From JALYUA01 sp038253555 (GTDB lineage Bacteria; Acidobacteriota; Thermoanaerobaculia; UBA5066; Gp7-AA6), in the NCBI GenBank assembly GCA_038253555.1, contig JBBSGZ010000001.1, positions 1 to 64,000 on the forward strand: DNA of 64,000 nt, written 5' to 3'. The notes under the pieces were generated by a model that saw only the letters and a program-made list of their open reading frames with translations, searched no databases and was not told the origin of the DNA. The translations under genes and the position numbers were made by a program. This document shows positions 1 to 8,511 of this stretch, one piece after another; the first letter of the stretch is position 1; each line of letters opens with the position of its first letter.

Positions 1-105
1 AGGGGCCCAGCCGGGCGGCCCCCCCACCCGGCCCCCCCCCCGCCGGGCGGTTCCCCCCCAGCGGACCCCCGGCCCCGCTGACCGCGAAGGCGACGGACGA
101 CGAAG
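1..105. other. GC-only low-complexity leader
   Basis: About the first 80 bases are almost entirely G and C, with runs of seven to ten C. No reading frame, RNA or promoter is visible. The composition differs from every other intergenic region in the window and resembles a poorly resolved contig end. It may also be a natural GC-rich spacer. Confidence 0.5.
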
Positions 106-111
106 TATATT
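106..111 (+). promoter_or_regulatory. -10 box of leuS
   Basis: TATATT stands alone in GC-rich DNA and ends 11 nt before the leuS ATG. No Shine-Dalgarno lies between them and no clear -35 box is visible. The predicted transcript would begin only a few bases before the start codon. Inferred from position and composition. Confidence 0.5.
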
Positions 112-122
112 GCCGCCCTCAC

Positions 123-2591
123 ATGGCGGAAAAATACGATCCCATCGAGCTCGACAGGAAGTGGCAGCGCCGCTGGGAGGAGGCTCGCGTCTCCTTCGTC
201 GACACGTCCGACGGCGCGGACAAGTTCTACATGCTGAACATGTTTCCGTACCCGTCCGGGAGCCGCCTCCACGTCGGCCACGGCCGCAACTACATCCTCG
301 GCGACGCCCTGTACCGGCGGGAGCGGATGGCCGGCCGCCGCACGTTGAACCCGATGGGATGGGACGCCTTCGGCCTGCCGGCGGAAAATGCGGCCATCGC
401 GAGCGGCGTTCCGCCGCGCGAGTACACGGCGGGAAACATCGGCCGCATGAAGGAGCAGTTGAAGAGTCTCGGGCTGCTGTACGACTGGTCGAAGGAGCTC
501 GCTTCGTGCGACCCGGCGTATTACCGGTGGAACCAGTGGCTTTTCCTCCGCATGTGGGAGAGGGGTCTCGCCTACCGCAAGACCGCGCCCGTGAACTGGT
601 GCCCGGGATGCCGCACGGTCCTCGCCAACGAGCAGGTCGTCGACGGGCGCTGCGAGCGCTCGGGGGATGCCGTCGAGATCCGCGACCTGACGCAGTGGTT
701 TTTAAGGATCACAGACTACGCGGAGCGTCTCCTCGCCGGGCTCGAAAACCTCGACTGGTCCGAGCGCGTCAAGGTCATGCAGCGCAACTGGATCGGCCGG
801 TCGGAGGGAGCGGAGGTGTTTTTCCGCGTGGACGCCTTAGTCGAACCGATCACCGTCTTCACCACCCGGCCGGACACGCTCTTCGGCGCCACGTTTCTCG
901 CGCTGGCGCCGGAGCATCCGGCGGCGGCGCGTCTCGCCGAGCGCTCGCCCGTGCCCGCGGATCTCTCGCGATTCATCGAGCAGATCCGCCGCACCTCCCG
1001 TCTCGAGCGGGAATCGGACACGGGCGAAAAGGTGGGGATGGACACCGGGATCACGGCGCTGAACCCCGCCACCGGCGAGCCCATCCCCGTCTGGCTGGCG
1101 AATTTCGTCCTGCCCGACTACGGAACCGGGGCCATCATGGGAGTGCCCGCGCACGACCAGCGCGATTTCGAGTTCGCGCGCCAGTACGGCCTTCCGATCC
1201 GCCCCGTTTACCGCATGGACGACCGCGAACCCGACCCGGAAGAAATGACGGAGGCGGCGCCCCACGGCGGGGTCCTGTTCGGGTCGGGCGACTGGAATGG
1301 CACGCCGAACGGTCCGGCAGCGGTGCGCACCGCCATCGCCTGGATCGAGGCCCATGGCCTCGGGCGGCAGCGCGTGAGATACCGGCTGCGGGACTGGCTG
1401 ATCTCGCGTCAGCGGTACTGGGGAACGCCGATCCCGGCGGTGCATTGTCCCGGCTGCGGCGTGCTTCCCGTCCCTGACGCGCAGCTGCCCGTCCTGCTCC
1501 CCGAGGATGTCGCGTTCCGGGGCGCGGAAGGAAATCCTCTCGAGCAGTCCGAGGCGTTCGTCGCGACATCGTGCCCCGGTTGCGGCGGTCCCGCGCGGAG
1601 GGAGACCGACACGATGGACACATTCGTCGACTCCTCCTGGTACTACCTGCGGTTTTTGAATCCCGGAGACACGACCCGTATGGTGGACTCGGAACGGGCG
1701 GCGAAATGGATGCCTGTCGATCAGTACGTGGGCGGGATCGAGCACGCGATTCTCCACCTGCTGTACGCGAGGTTCATCTGCCGCGTGCTGAAGGATTTGG
1801 GCCTCGTTTCCCTGGAGGAGCCCTTCGCGCGGCTGTTCAACCAGGGAATGATCACGAAGATGAATCCCGCGACAGGCAAGATCGAGAAGATGTCGAAGTC
1901 GCGCGGCAACACGGTCTCGCCGGACGAGCTCATCACGCGTTTTGGCGCGGACACGGTCCGCGTTTACACGCTCTTCATCGGGCCTCCCGAAAAAGAATCG
2001 GAATGGTCCGAGGAGGGGGTGGCCGGGGCCTGGAGGTTTCTTCAGCGCGTGCACGACGTCTGCGGGAAGGCCCTCGCGCTGCCCGGTGGCGAGCGGCCCG
2101 CGGACTCTCCGCTGACGCGGTTGGCCCATCGCACGATCCAGCGGGTCAGCGAGGACGCCCGTCGGTTCCACTTCCACACCGCGGTCGCCGCCCTCATGGA
2201 ATTTCAGCGAGCGCTCTTGGATGCCATGGACGCGGGCAGCGAAGCGCCCGCGACCGTCCGGTGGGGCGCCGAGCTCCTCGTGCAGCTCCTGCATCCGATT
2301 GCCCCTCACCTGACCGACGAATGGTGGGAGCGCTTCGGGCACCGCACGTTCCTGGTCGATTCCTCCTGGCCGGCGTGCGATCCGGCGCTCGCGACGACCG
2401 AGCGCGTGACCCTCGTGGTGCAGGTGAACGGCAAGGTGCGCGGCCGCCTCGACGTCGAACGGGGAGCTCCCGAGCCGGACGCCCTCGCCCTGGCCCGCGA
2501 CGACGAAAAGATCCGGGCGTGGATCGAGGGCAGAGAAATCGCCCGCACCGTTTACGTTCCAGACCGTCTCCTGAACCTGGTCCTGCGATGA
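123..2591 (+). CDS. leuS: Leucyl-tRNA synthetase
   Basis: Class I aminoacyl-tRNA synthetase that charges tRNA-Leu in the cytoplasm. The 822-residue length fits bacterial LeuRS. The HIGH-type signature HVGH is at residues 50-53 and KMSKS at 589-593. A CPGC zinc-knuckle-like site lies near residue 160, and the editing domain (TTRPDTLFGATF) follows near 245. The C-terminus carries the usual VQVNGKVRGRL segment. The ATG has no ribosome-binding site but follows a -10 box by 11 nt. The last bases overlap the lptE start (ATGA), so lptE is probably translationally coupled, an order (leuS-lptE) common in diderms. Confidence 0.97.
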   Translation: MAEKYDPIELDRKWQRRWEEARVSFVDTSDGADKFYMLNMFPYPSGSRLHVGHGRNYILGDALYRRERMAGRRTLNPMGWDAFGLPAENAAIASGVPPREYTAGNIGRMKEQLKSLGLLYDWSKELASCDPAYYRWNQWLFLRMWERGLAYRKTAPVNWCPGCRTVLANEQVVDGRCERSGDAVEIRDLTQWFLRITDYAERLLAGLENLDWSERVKVMQRNWIGRSEGAEVFFRVDALVEPITVFTTRPDTLFGATFLALAPEHPAAARLAERSPVPADLSRFIEQIRRTSRLERESDTGEKVGMDTGITALNPATGEPIPVWLANFVLPDYGTGAIMGVPAHDQRDFEFARQYGLPIRPVYRMDDREPDPEEMTEAAPHGGVLFGSGDWNGTPNGPAAVRTAIAWIEAHGLGRQRVRYRLRDWLISRQRYWGTPIPAVHCPGCGVLPVPDAQLPVLLPEDVAFRGAEGNPLEQSEAFVATSCPGCGGPARRETDTMDTFVDSSWYYLRFLNPGDTTRMVDSERAAKWMPVDQYVGGIEHAILHLLYARFICRVLKDLGLVSLEEPFARLFNQGMITKMNPATGKIEKMSKSRGNTVSPDELITRFGADTVRVYTLFIGPPEKESEWSEEGVAGAWRFLQRVHDVCGKALALPGGERPADSPLTRLAHRTIQRVSEDARRFHFHTAVAALMEFQRALLDAMDAGSEAPATVRWGAELLVQLLHPIAPHLTDEWWERFGHRTFLVDSSWPACDPALATTERVTLVVQVNGKVRGRLDVERGAPEPDALALARDDEKIRAWIEGREIARTVYVPDRLLNLVLR

Positions 2592-3190
2592 AGGGTCGGG
2601 AAGGGGAAACGGGGCGCGAGCCCGGGAAGCGGGAATCCGGAATCGGGCGTCAGAGGGGGAGTCGGGCGACCCGACCGATTTCCCTCGCTCTCGCGATCCT
2701 CGTCGCGCTGGGGACGGTTGCGGGGTGCGGCTATTCCCTCGTCGGGACGAGCTCGACCCTTTCACCCTCGATCAAGGCCGTCCAGTTCGAAACGCTGCTC
2801 AATCAGACCTCGCGCGTCGGAGTCGAGCAGCGTCTTTCCCGCGAGATCGCCCGGGAGCTCGCCAGCCGTGGCCGTTTCTCGGTGCAGTCCGCGGCCGCGG
2901 GCGCGGACGCGGTCCTGACGGGCGCCGTGATCGGGTTCGACTTCTATCCCGTGGCCTTCGACGAGCAGGGGCGCGCGAAGGAATACCAGGTGAGGATCAC
3001 GGCCCGGGTTTCCTTAAAAGGCACCTCCGACGAAAAGGTGATCTGGGAAAACCCGTCCTACTCGTTTCAGGAGAACTACTCCTTCTCGACGAGCGCCGCC
3101 TCGTACGTGGACCGCGAGAACGAGGCGATCGATCGGGTGGCGGAGCGGTTCGCCGGAAGTCTCGTGGCGAACCTGCTCGAAGGGTTTTAA
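2588..3190 (+). CDS. lptE: LptE-like LPS-assembly lipoprotein
   Basis: Probable outer-membrane lipoprotein that plugs LptD and helps insert lipopolysaccharide. The 200-residue product has a lipobox ending in VAGC at Cys47, followed by the family-typical GYSLVG stretch and a small alpha/beta domain with the segment SRVGVEQRLSREIARELAS. The first 30 residues before the hydrophobic segment are Gly/Arg-rich and encoded by a GGGAAACGGG-type repeat, so the signal peptide is unusually long. No better start codon lies between this part and the hydrophobic core. ATGA overlap with leuS supports the chosen start. holA, often next in this cluster, is absent. Confidence 0.82.
   Translation: MKGREGETGREPGKRESGIGRQRGSRATRPISLALAILVALGTVAGCGYSLVGTSSTLSPSIKAVQFETLLNQTSRVGVEQRLSREIARELASRGRFSVQSAAAGADAVLTGAVIGFDFYPVAFDEQGRAKEYQVRITARVSLKGTSDEKVIWENPSYSFQENYSFSTSAASYVDRENEAIDRVAERFAGSLVANLLEGF
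2593..2649. repeat. GGGAAACGGG-type repeat inside lptE 5' end
   Basis: Purine-rich stretch built from variations of GGGAA(A)CGGG and GGAATCCGGAATCGGG. A similar sequence, in the opposite orientation, occurs at about 22785-22830 in an intergenic region. Here it is read through as the N-terminal extension of the LptE-like protein. Confidence 0.45.
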
Positions 3191-3254
3191 CCGGTCTCGG
3201 AGTTCGGTTCCCGGGCGGCAGACCGTCCAGATTCCGGCCTCCCGGTTCGCCGCG

Positions 3255-3506
3255 CTATTTTGCCGCGGCCGCCTTTTTCGCCAGGCGGGACTTGTAGCGA
3301 GCCGCCGCGTTGCGGTGGATGACGCCTTTTTTCAGGGCCTTGTCGATCTCGGAAAAAGTCGCCGGAACTTTGGGCCCGGCTTCCGCGGGGGCCGTGGCGC
3401 GGTGCTCTTTCAAGGCCGTGCGCAGCCGGGACCGGACGCCCCGGTTCTTCGCCTGCCGCTTCGCCGTCTGCCGGATTCGTTTTTCTGCGGACTTGATGTT
3501 CGCCAT
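3255..3506 (-). CDS. rpsT: 30S ribosomal protein S20
   Basis: Small-subunit protein that binds 16S rRNA. The 83-residue, Lys/Arg/Ala-rich product begins MANIKSAEKRIRQ and contains the conserved KALKKGVIHRNAAARYKSRL helix. Length matches the family. The ATG is preceded by a good ribosome-binding site (GAGGAGCG). It converges with lptE across 64 nt and is separated from the tol-pal operon upstream by a hairpin. Confidence 0.97.
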   Translation of the reverse strand: MANIKSAEKRIRQTAKRQAKNRGVRSRLRTALKEHRATAPAEAGPKVPATFSEIDKALKKGVIHRNAAARYKSRLAKKAAAAK

Positions 3507-3544
3507 CGCGATCGCTCCTCGTTTTGATCAAGGGTAAGGGAAGA

Positions 3545-3567
3545 GCCGGAGGGGTGCGCCCTCCGGC
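3545..3567 (-). terminator. Hairpin after cpoB
   Basis: Perfect 9-bp stem (GCCGGAGGG / CCCTCCGGC) with a 5-nt loop, located 25 nt past the cpoB stop and before rpsT. The following minus-strand sequence is only moderately T-rich, so efficiency is uncertain. It probably ends the tol-pal transcript. Confidence 0.5.
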
Positions 3568-3591
3568 GGGAATCTGCCTCGGCCGCCGACT

Positions 3592-4482
3592 CTATCGGAC
3601 TTCGATGCCGAGGCTCTTCAATTTCGCGCGGGCCAGCCGCGACTCCTCGGCCGACGGGTACTCGTGGATTGCGTACTGGAGCTCGACGACGGCCTCGGCC
3701 TTCTGCCCGAGCTCTAAGAGCGCATAGCCCTTTTTCAGGAAGGCCGCGGCGGCCTTGTCGCTCTTGGGCCACTGCTTCAGGACCCTGTCGAAGTCGCTGA
3801 TCGCTTCCTTGTACTTCTTCTGGGCGTAGTGACATTCCCCGATCCAGTACTGGGCGTTGTCGGTCAAATCGGTGTTGGGATACGCGTCGATGTACTCCTG
3901 AAACCCCTGGATGGCCAGGGCGTACCGGCCCTTGCCGTAATCGCCGTACGCCGAGTCATAGAGCTCGGAGGGGGAGGGACGGCCGGTGGTGTTGCCGGAC
4001 GCCGGTCTCACCACGGCGGTATCCGCGCCGGCCGAGCTTCCCGGGGGCGGCTGAAGAGGTCCCGGCCGGCCGGGCGCCGGCCCCGGAGCGCCGTAGGGGG
4101 AGGCACCCGAGGAGTTGCCGCGCATCCGCACGAGGTCTCCCTGCGTCTCCGCGATCTGCTGGGAGAGCTGGGAGAGCCGCCGGTTGGTGTCTTCGAGCTT
4201 TGCCTCGAGCTGCTCCATCTTCGTGGTCAGCTCGCCCAGCCGCACGCCGGTGTCCGCGTTGCTTTTCAGCAGCTGGCTCGTCTGCGACGCCACGCTCGTG
4301 TTCAGCTTCGCGACTTCTTCCTTGCTCGAAGACTTCCGCTCGAGCGCCTGGATCTGCGTCTCGATGTCCGTCATTTGACGGTGGAGGCCTTCGATGTCGC
4401 TCGAGGAGACGCATCCCGCCCCGGCCAGCACGGCCGAAGCAAAAAGGATCGATAAGGTTACGGAACGCCGGGGAAAGATCAT
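3592..4482 (-). CDS. cpoB: Tol-Pal system protein CpoB/YbgF
   Basis: Periplasmic partner of the Tol-Pal machine that coordinates outer-membrane constriction with peptidoglycan synthesis. The 296-residue product has a signal peptide ending in a lipobox (LAGAGC, Cys24), a coiled coil at about residues 30-110 that would trimerise, a Gly/Pro-rich linker at about 120-165, and three C-terminal TPR units (for example YDSAYGDYGKGRYALAIQGF). E. coli CpoB is soluble, so the apparent lipid anchor is a difference. It is the last gene of the operon, 3 nt after pal. Confidence 0.93.
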   Translation of the reverse strand: MIFPRRSVTLSILFASAVLAGAGCVSSSDIEGLHRQMTDIETQIQALERKSSSKEEVAKLNTSVASQTSQLLKSNADTGVRLGELTTKMEQLEAKLEDTNRRLSQLSQQIAETQGDLVRMRGNSSGASPYGAPGPAPGRPGPLQPPPGSSAGADTAVVRPASGNTTGRPSPSELYDSAYGDYGKGRYALAIQGFQEYIDAYPNTDLTDNAQYWIGECHYAQKKYKEAISDFDRVLKQWPKSDKAAAAFLKKGYALLELGQKAEAVVELQYAIHEYPSAEESRLARAKLKSLGIEVR

Positions 4483-4485
4483 TGT

Positions 4486-5046
4486 CTATTTGGCCGTGAA
4501 GAGGAAATGGGCGCGGCGATTCTGCTGCCAGCACTCTTCCGTCTCGTTGTTGCAGAAGGGCCGCTCCTTGCCGTACGACACGGTCCGAATCCGCGAGGCG
4601 TCGATGCCGAGGGAGGTCAGGTACTCGCGGGCGGCATTCGCGCGCCGGTCTCCGAGGGCGAGGTTGTATTCCGTGGTGCCCCGGCTGTCGCAGTGCCCTT
4701 CGATCAGGAACTGCGTCGTCGCGTGTCCCTTGAGCCAGGTCGCGTTGGCCGCGAGCGCGGTGCGGGCGTCGTCGCGAAGGTCCGCCTGGTTGTAGTCGAA
4801 AAAGGCGTCCTGCAGATACCCGCGCCGGTTCATCTCCTCGACACTGCCCGGCAGCGCGTCGCTCGACACGTCCTGCGGCCTGGGATTTGACGGCGGAGAG
4901 ACACGCGTTTCCGAGGGCGAGGTCGGCGCTTCCGAGGGTCTCGCCGACTCCGTGGTGGTGGGGGGCTTCTTCTTGCAGGCCGCAAACGGCAGCATCGCCC
5001 CGACGACGAACATCACCGCGATGGGCTTCGACCAGTTCCTCTTCAT
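4486..5046 (-). CDS. pal: Peptidoglycan-associated lipoprotein Pal
   Basis: Outer-membrane lipoprotein that binds peptidoglycan and TolB. The 186 residues comprise a signal peptide with lipobox LPFAAC (Cys24), a Pro/Ser/Thr-rich tether, and an OmpA-like domain at about 75-184 with the conserved IEGHCDSRGTTEYNLALGDRRA segment. A strong ribosome-binding site (AAGGAGACGG) precedes the ATG. A consensus TATAAT lies in the 83-nt gap after tolB, so pal-cpoB can probably be transcribed separately from the rest of the operon. Confidence 0.96.
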   Translation of the reverse strand: MKRNWSKPIAVMFVVGAMLPFAACKKKPPTTTESARPSEAPTSPSETRVSPPSNPRPQDVSSDALPGSVEEMNRRGYLQDAFFDYNQADLRDDARTALAANATWLKGHATTQFLIEGHCDSRGTTEYNLALGDRRANAAREYLTSLGIDASRIRTVSYGKERPFCNNETEECWQQNRRAHFLFTAK

Positions 5047-5101
5047 TCCCGTCTCCTTGTTCTTAAAAGCGGCCCGCGCTGCGAAAACGCGCGAGCCTCG
5101 A

Positions 5102-5107
5102 ATTATA
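5102..5107 (-). promoter_or_regulatory. Internal promoter of pal-cpoB
   Basis: Perfect TATAAT on the minus strand in the tolB-pal gap, about 55 nt before the pal start, within a rare AT-rich patch. No convincing -35 box is seen. It suggests extra expression of the abundant lipoprotein Pal relative to the inner-membrane Tol proteins. Confidence 0.55.
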
Positions 5108-5129
5108 ACAATACGAAGCGCTTACGTGC

Positions 5130-6458
5130 TCAGGGCAGCCACACCGGTTGCATGTTGGATCCGCCGCCGCTGGTCAACTGTCTCTTGTTCTTCCCGTCGG
5201 CGGCGTTCATCGTGTAAATCTGGGTGGAGCCTGCCCGGCGCGCCTGGTAAACGATCTTCGTTCCGTCGGGGGACCAGGCCGGGTGTCCGTTGGCGCCGTC
5301 GGACGTCAGCTGGACGGTGTTGCCGGTCGCGAAATCTATGACGCAGATGTTGAAGTCGCCCTCGTTGCGGCAGGCGAACGCGATCTTGTCGCCCTGCGGA
5401 GACCACGCACCCTCGTCGTTCCAGTTTCCCGCAAAGGTCATGCGGCGGGCCCCGGTGCCCTCGGCATCCATCACCCAGATCTGAGGGGTCCCCGTCTGGT
5501 CGGACGTATAAAGAATCTGCCGCCCGGTCGGCGACCAGTCGGGGGAAGCCTCGAGCGCGCGCGTGCTCGTCAGGCGCCGCACCCCGCCCCCGGACGCGCT
5601 CATCACGTAGATGTCCGCGTTCCCCCTGGCCGATCCGGAAAATGCGATCGACGCCCCGTCCGGCGAAAGCGCCGGTGAAGCGTTCAACTCGAGGCCCGAG
5701 GACAACTCCCGCTGGCCGCTCCCGTCGGGGCCCATGATCCAGATTTGCGGGTACCGGTGAACGTAACTCGTGAAGACGACTTTTCCGCCGTGGAAGTCGG
5801 GGTTCAGGATCAGGGAGTGATGGTTCGTCAGCCGGCGGGGATTGCGGCCGTCGAAATCCATCGCGTAGATCTCCTTCGTGCGGGCGCCGTCCCGGTCCGA
5901 CACGAACAGGATCGTGGAGAGGAACGTCCCGGCGTGGCCGGTGAACTCCTTGATCAGGTCGTTGGCGACCGTGTGCGCGATCCGCTCGACGTAGGTCGCC
6001 CCGCCGGAGTAGCGCCGCCCGAAGATGAGCTTGCGGGACTTCAGGTCCCACACCCGCGCCTCGACAGAGACCCGGTCTCCCGCAACGTCTCCCCGCGTGT
6101 CGACCAGGACTTCGGCGCCCGTCGCGAGCCAGCGGCCGGCGGCTTCGCTCGTCGCGACGTCGCGCGAGCCGGCCGGGTCCGTCCGCGCTTCGGTGACGAC
6201 GAACGCATTCGAGTACTCGAGGTCCGAGCGCAGCGTCGCGGTGAACGGCTCGGAGACCCGCGACTGGAGCGCCGCGACGCCGGGCGCTGAGAGCGGAGGG
6301 ACGGCGAGCGACATCTTCCGGCCGGTCGGGCCGGTGATCACGATGACCCCCCCCTCCGTCCGGGGCGCCGTCGGAGTCGTCTGCGCGGCCGCGGCGGCCG
6401 CCATCGCAGTGAAAAGCAGGCACGGCGCCCACGCACGGAGCGCGAGAGGTCGGCTCAT
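5130..6458 (-). CDS. tolB: Tol-Pal system protein TolB
   Basis: Periplasmic beta-propeller that links Pal to the TolA arm. The 442 residues have a signal peptide (about 1-26), an N-terminal alpha/beta domain, and a C-terminal propeller with repeated WSPDG-type blades (SPDGASIAFSG, SPTGRQILYTSD, SPQGDKIAFACR, SPDGTKIVYQAR). Length matches TolB. ATG overlaps the stop of the upstream TonB/TolA-like gene by 4 nt. Confidence 0.96.
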   Translation of the reverse strand: MSRPLALRAWAPCLLFTAMAAAAAAQTTPTAPRTEGGVIVITGPTGRKMSLAVPPLSAPGVAALQSRVSEPFTATLRSDLEYSNAFVVTEARTDPAGSRDVATSEAAGRWLATGAEVLVDTRGDVAGDRVSVEARVWDLKSRKLIFGRRYSGGATYVERIAHTVANDLIKEFTGHAGTFLSTILFVSDRDGARTKEIYAMDFDGRNPRRLTNHHSLILNPDFHGGKVVFTSYVHRYPQIWIMGPDGSGQRELSSGLELNASPALSPDGASIAFSGSARGNADIYVMSASGGGVRRLTSTRALEASPDWSPTGRQILYTSDQTGTPQIWVMDAEGTGARRMTFAGNWNDEGAWSPQGDKIAFACRNEGDFNICVIDFATGNTVQLTSDGANGHPAWSPDGTKIVYQARRAGSTQIYTMNAADGKNKRQLTSGGGSNMQPVWLP

Positions 6459-7231
6459 TCGAAGAGCACCGACAGGCCCACTCGGCTCGACTGAAACTCG
6501 GAAGGGAGGGGCGGGAGAGGCGATGAGGCGAGGACCGCCCGGAGAGCGGCGCGGTCCACGAAGGGAAGGCCGCTCGACGTGACGATGTCCGCGTCCGAGA
6601 TCGTTCCGTCCCGCTGAATCGTGAAATGGATGACGGGAGAGGTCGGAATGCTCGTGGCCGGTTTGAACCAGTTCGTCTCGATCGCGATCTTCACCCGCTC
6701 GTAGTAATAAGGGTAGTTGAATCCAGGCTGGTCGAAGGTCAGCCCGCCCACCCCCGCGCCGGCTCCCGTGCCGCTGCCGGACCCCGTCCCCGCCGCTGAC
6801 GTCGACGGGACGGACGGCGCGCCCGACGCCGGATGCCCGGATGTCGGAACGTGCGGCTTCCCCTTCGGGTCGCTGAACGCCGGCAGCGGCGGGTTCTTCT
6901 TCGGCTCCTCGCGCGCGGGAAGGAGCTTCGCTTTCTCCGAAGGCGGAGGAGGCACCTCGTCCGGGGGTTTCAGGATTTTCGGCCTCTCGGGCTCCGCGGC
7001 CGCGGGAACCGGGGCGGCCGCGAGATCGACCGCGTGGCCGCGCAGCGATCCGGCTGACTGGAGACGGACGGCGAGGGTGCGTCCCGGCACGAACCGCTTA
7101 GGGGACGAAAGCGAAGAGGCGAGAAGCGCGGCGCCCACGCCGGCGTGCAGGAGGATGGCGAGGGAACCGCCCGTCGCCCAGGGAAAGTTTTCGTGCTGGC
7201 GCTCCGCGAGGATCTGACCGACGGCGTCCAT
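6455..7231 (-). CDS. TonB/TolA-like energy-transducing protein
   Basis: Occupies the TolA position of the operon. The 258-residue product has one membrane segment at about 22-41, a Pro/Lys-rich periplasmic stretch (about 70-160, including a Gly/Ser run), and a C-terminal TonB-type domain (about 170-258) ending with VGLSVLFE. It is predicted to span the periplasm and pass TolQ/TolR-driven force to TolB and Pal. It is shorter than E. coli TolA and its C-terminal domain resembles TonB more, as is common outside Proteobacteria. The stop overlaps the tolB start. Confidence 0.88.
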   Translation of the reverse strand: MDAVGQILAERQHENFPWATGGSLAILLHAGVGAALLASSLSSPKRFVPGRTLAVRLQSAGSLRGHAVDLAAAPVPAAAEPERPKILKPPDEVPPPPSEKAKLLPAREEPKKNPPLPAFSDPKGKPHVPTSGHPASGAPSVPSTSAAGTGSGSGTGAGAGVGGLTFDQPGFNYPYYYERVKIAIETNWFKPATSIPTSPVIHFTIQRDGTISDADIVTSSGLPFVDRAALRAVLASSPLPPLPSEFQSSRVGLSVLFE

Positions 7232-7233
7232 CC

Positions 7234-7668
7234 TTACTTGTACGTTTTCCGGGTGACCGGCGTCTCGGTAATCATCCCGAGATTCTCGATTCCCATGCGA
7301 TTTAAGACATCGAGGGTCTCGACGACCGTGCCGTACGAGAGGGCGCGGTCCGCCTTCAGGAAAACCGTACGGTCTTTTCGCGATTTCAGAAATGCACCGA
7401 GCCGATCTTTAAGCAAGCCACGGGCCACGGGTGTCTCGTTGATGTAGTAGAGGCCATCCCGAGTGATCGAAAGGATGATCGGGTCCTGGATGCTGGAGGG
7501 TAGATTCGTCGTCGCGGTCTTGGGAAGCGCCACCGCGACGCCCTGGTGGAGCATCGGGGCGGTCACCATGAAGATGATCAGAAGGACGAGCATGACGTCC
7601 ACCAGCGGCGTGACGTTAATGTCCGCGAGGTGGTCGTAGGGGTCTTCGGTCGTTCGGTGGAAAGCCAT
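7234..7668 (-). CDS. tolR: TolR/ExbD family protein
   Basis: Inner-membrane stator partner that uses proton flow with TolQ. The 144 residues start with a short cytoplasmic tail, then the hallmark DINVTPLVDVMLVLLIIFM segment (residues 16-34) carrying the conserved membrane Asp at 24, followed by a periplasmic domain. It lies 2 nt before the TonB/TolA-like gene and 51 nt after tolQ, fitting a single operon. Confidence 0.95.
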   Translation of the reverse strand: MAFHRTTEDPYDHLADINVTPLVDVMLVLLIIFMVTAPMLHQGVAVALPKTATTNLPSSIQDPIILSITRDGLYYINETPVARGLLKDRLGAFLKSRKDRTVFLKADRALSYGTVVETLDVLNRMGIENLGMITETPVTRKTYK

Positions 7669-7719
7669 GATCAGTCTGTCCGTCCGTCGGGGCGACAGTC
7701 ACGAGGGCGCCGTCCCTTC

Positions 7720-8469
7720 CTACGTGAAGTTCCTCTCCGCGAGGTTGATGAATTCGAGCGCGAAATCCTCCATGCCGGAGCGCTGCTGCCGGACTTTGCC
7801 CATGAAGTAGTTGTAGAAGATGAGAGCGGGGATCGCCGCGGCGAGACCCGCGGCCGTGTTGACCAGCGCCTCCGAGATCCCCGGCGCCACGGCGGCGATG
7901 GATGTGGAGCCCGTCTGGCCGATCGCGCGGAACGACTGCATGATTCCCCACACCGTCCCGAAGAGTCCGATGAAGGGACAGGCGGAGGCGGTCGTCGCGA
8001 GGAACGTCATGTAGCGCGTGAGCCGCGAGACCTCCACTCCGATCGCCCTCTCCAGGGCCCGCTCGACGCCGGCGATGTTCTTGATCAGGAGCTTGCCCCC
8101 CGCCGATCCCGCGGCCGTCACGGCCGGATCGTCTGGCCGGTTCGCCTTGACCTGCGCGTCGAGCTCCGCGTATCCCGCTTTGAAGAGAGTGGTCAGGGGG
8201 GAGTCGGTGAGCTCGGCCGAAATGGTGTTGACCTCGGAAAAGCGCTTGGATTTCCGGAAAAAGGCCACGAACTTGTCGGATTGCCCGCTCACCCGCCGCA
8301 GCCGCAGGAACTTTGCGAAGATGATCACCCACGAGATGAGCGAAAAGAGGAGCAGAATTCCGAGCACCACCTTCGCGGTGGGACCCGTTTCGCGGAAGAA
8401 CACGAGGAGCGAGTCGCCGCCCGCCGGCAGATTGTCGGTGCGGACGGGCTGTGCGAGCTCCGCGATCAT
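7720..8469 (-). CDS. tolQ: TolQ/ExbB (MotA-type) proton channel protein
   Basis: Polytopic inner-membrane stator of the Tol-Pal motor. The 249-residue product (from ATG 8469) has a first membrane helix near residues 30-50 and a pair of helices in the C-terminal half containing FLATTASACPFIGLFGTVWG and the Ala-rich LVNTAAGLAAAIPALIFYNYF segment typical of MotA/TolQ/ExbB. GTG at 8493 and ATG at 8487 are alternative starts, but they would sit inside the likely -10 region. First gene of the tol-pal operon, divergent from the S55 protease. Confidence 0.94.
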   Translation of the reverse strand: MIAELAQPVRTDNLPAGGDSLLVFFRETGPTAKVVLGILLLFSLISWVIIFAKFLRLRRVSGQSDKFVAFFRKSKRFSEVNTISAELTDSPLTTLFKAGYAELDAQVKANRPDDPAVTAAGSAGGKLLIKNIAGVERALERAIGVEVSRLTRYMTFLATTASACPFIGLFGTVWGIMQSFRAIGQTGSTSIAAVAPGISEALVNTAAGLAAAIPALIFYNYFMGKVRQQRSGMEDFALEFINLAERNFT

Positions 8470-8481
8470 TGTTTCCGAACG

Positions 8482-8488
8482 TAACATA
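8482..8488. promoter_or_regulatory. Overlapping divergent -10 boxes
   Basis: The AT-rich core GTAACATA reads as TATGTT on the minus strand, 13 nt before the tolQ ATG, and as TAACAT on the plus strand, 25 nt before the S55 protease ATG. The two divergent operons may therefore compete for polymerase here. Inferred from sequence only. Confidence 0.4.
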
Positions 8489-8511
8489 CGCACTGGGAGG
8501 GGTCAAAGGGA

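Noticed and set aside
837..2765. Long antisense reading frame over leuS
   Set aside because: Arg/Gly/His-rich composition, no recognisable motif, and complete overlap with a certain leuS gene. Long antisense frames are expected at this GC content; the same applies to 9178-10863 and 10565-12973.
3191..3254. Terminator between lptE and rpsT
   Set aside because: CGGTCT/AGACCG pair is 6 bp with 22 nt between and no T-run. Left unannotated.
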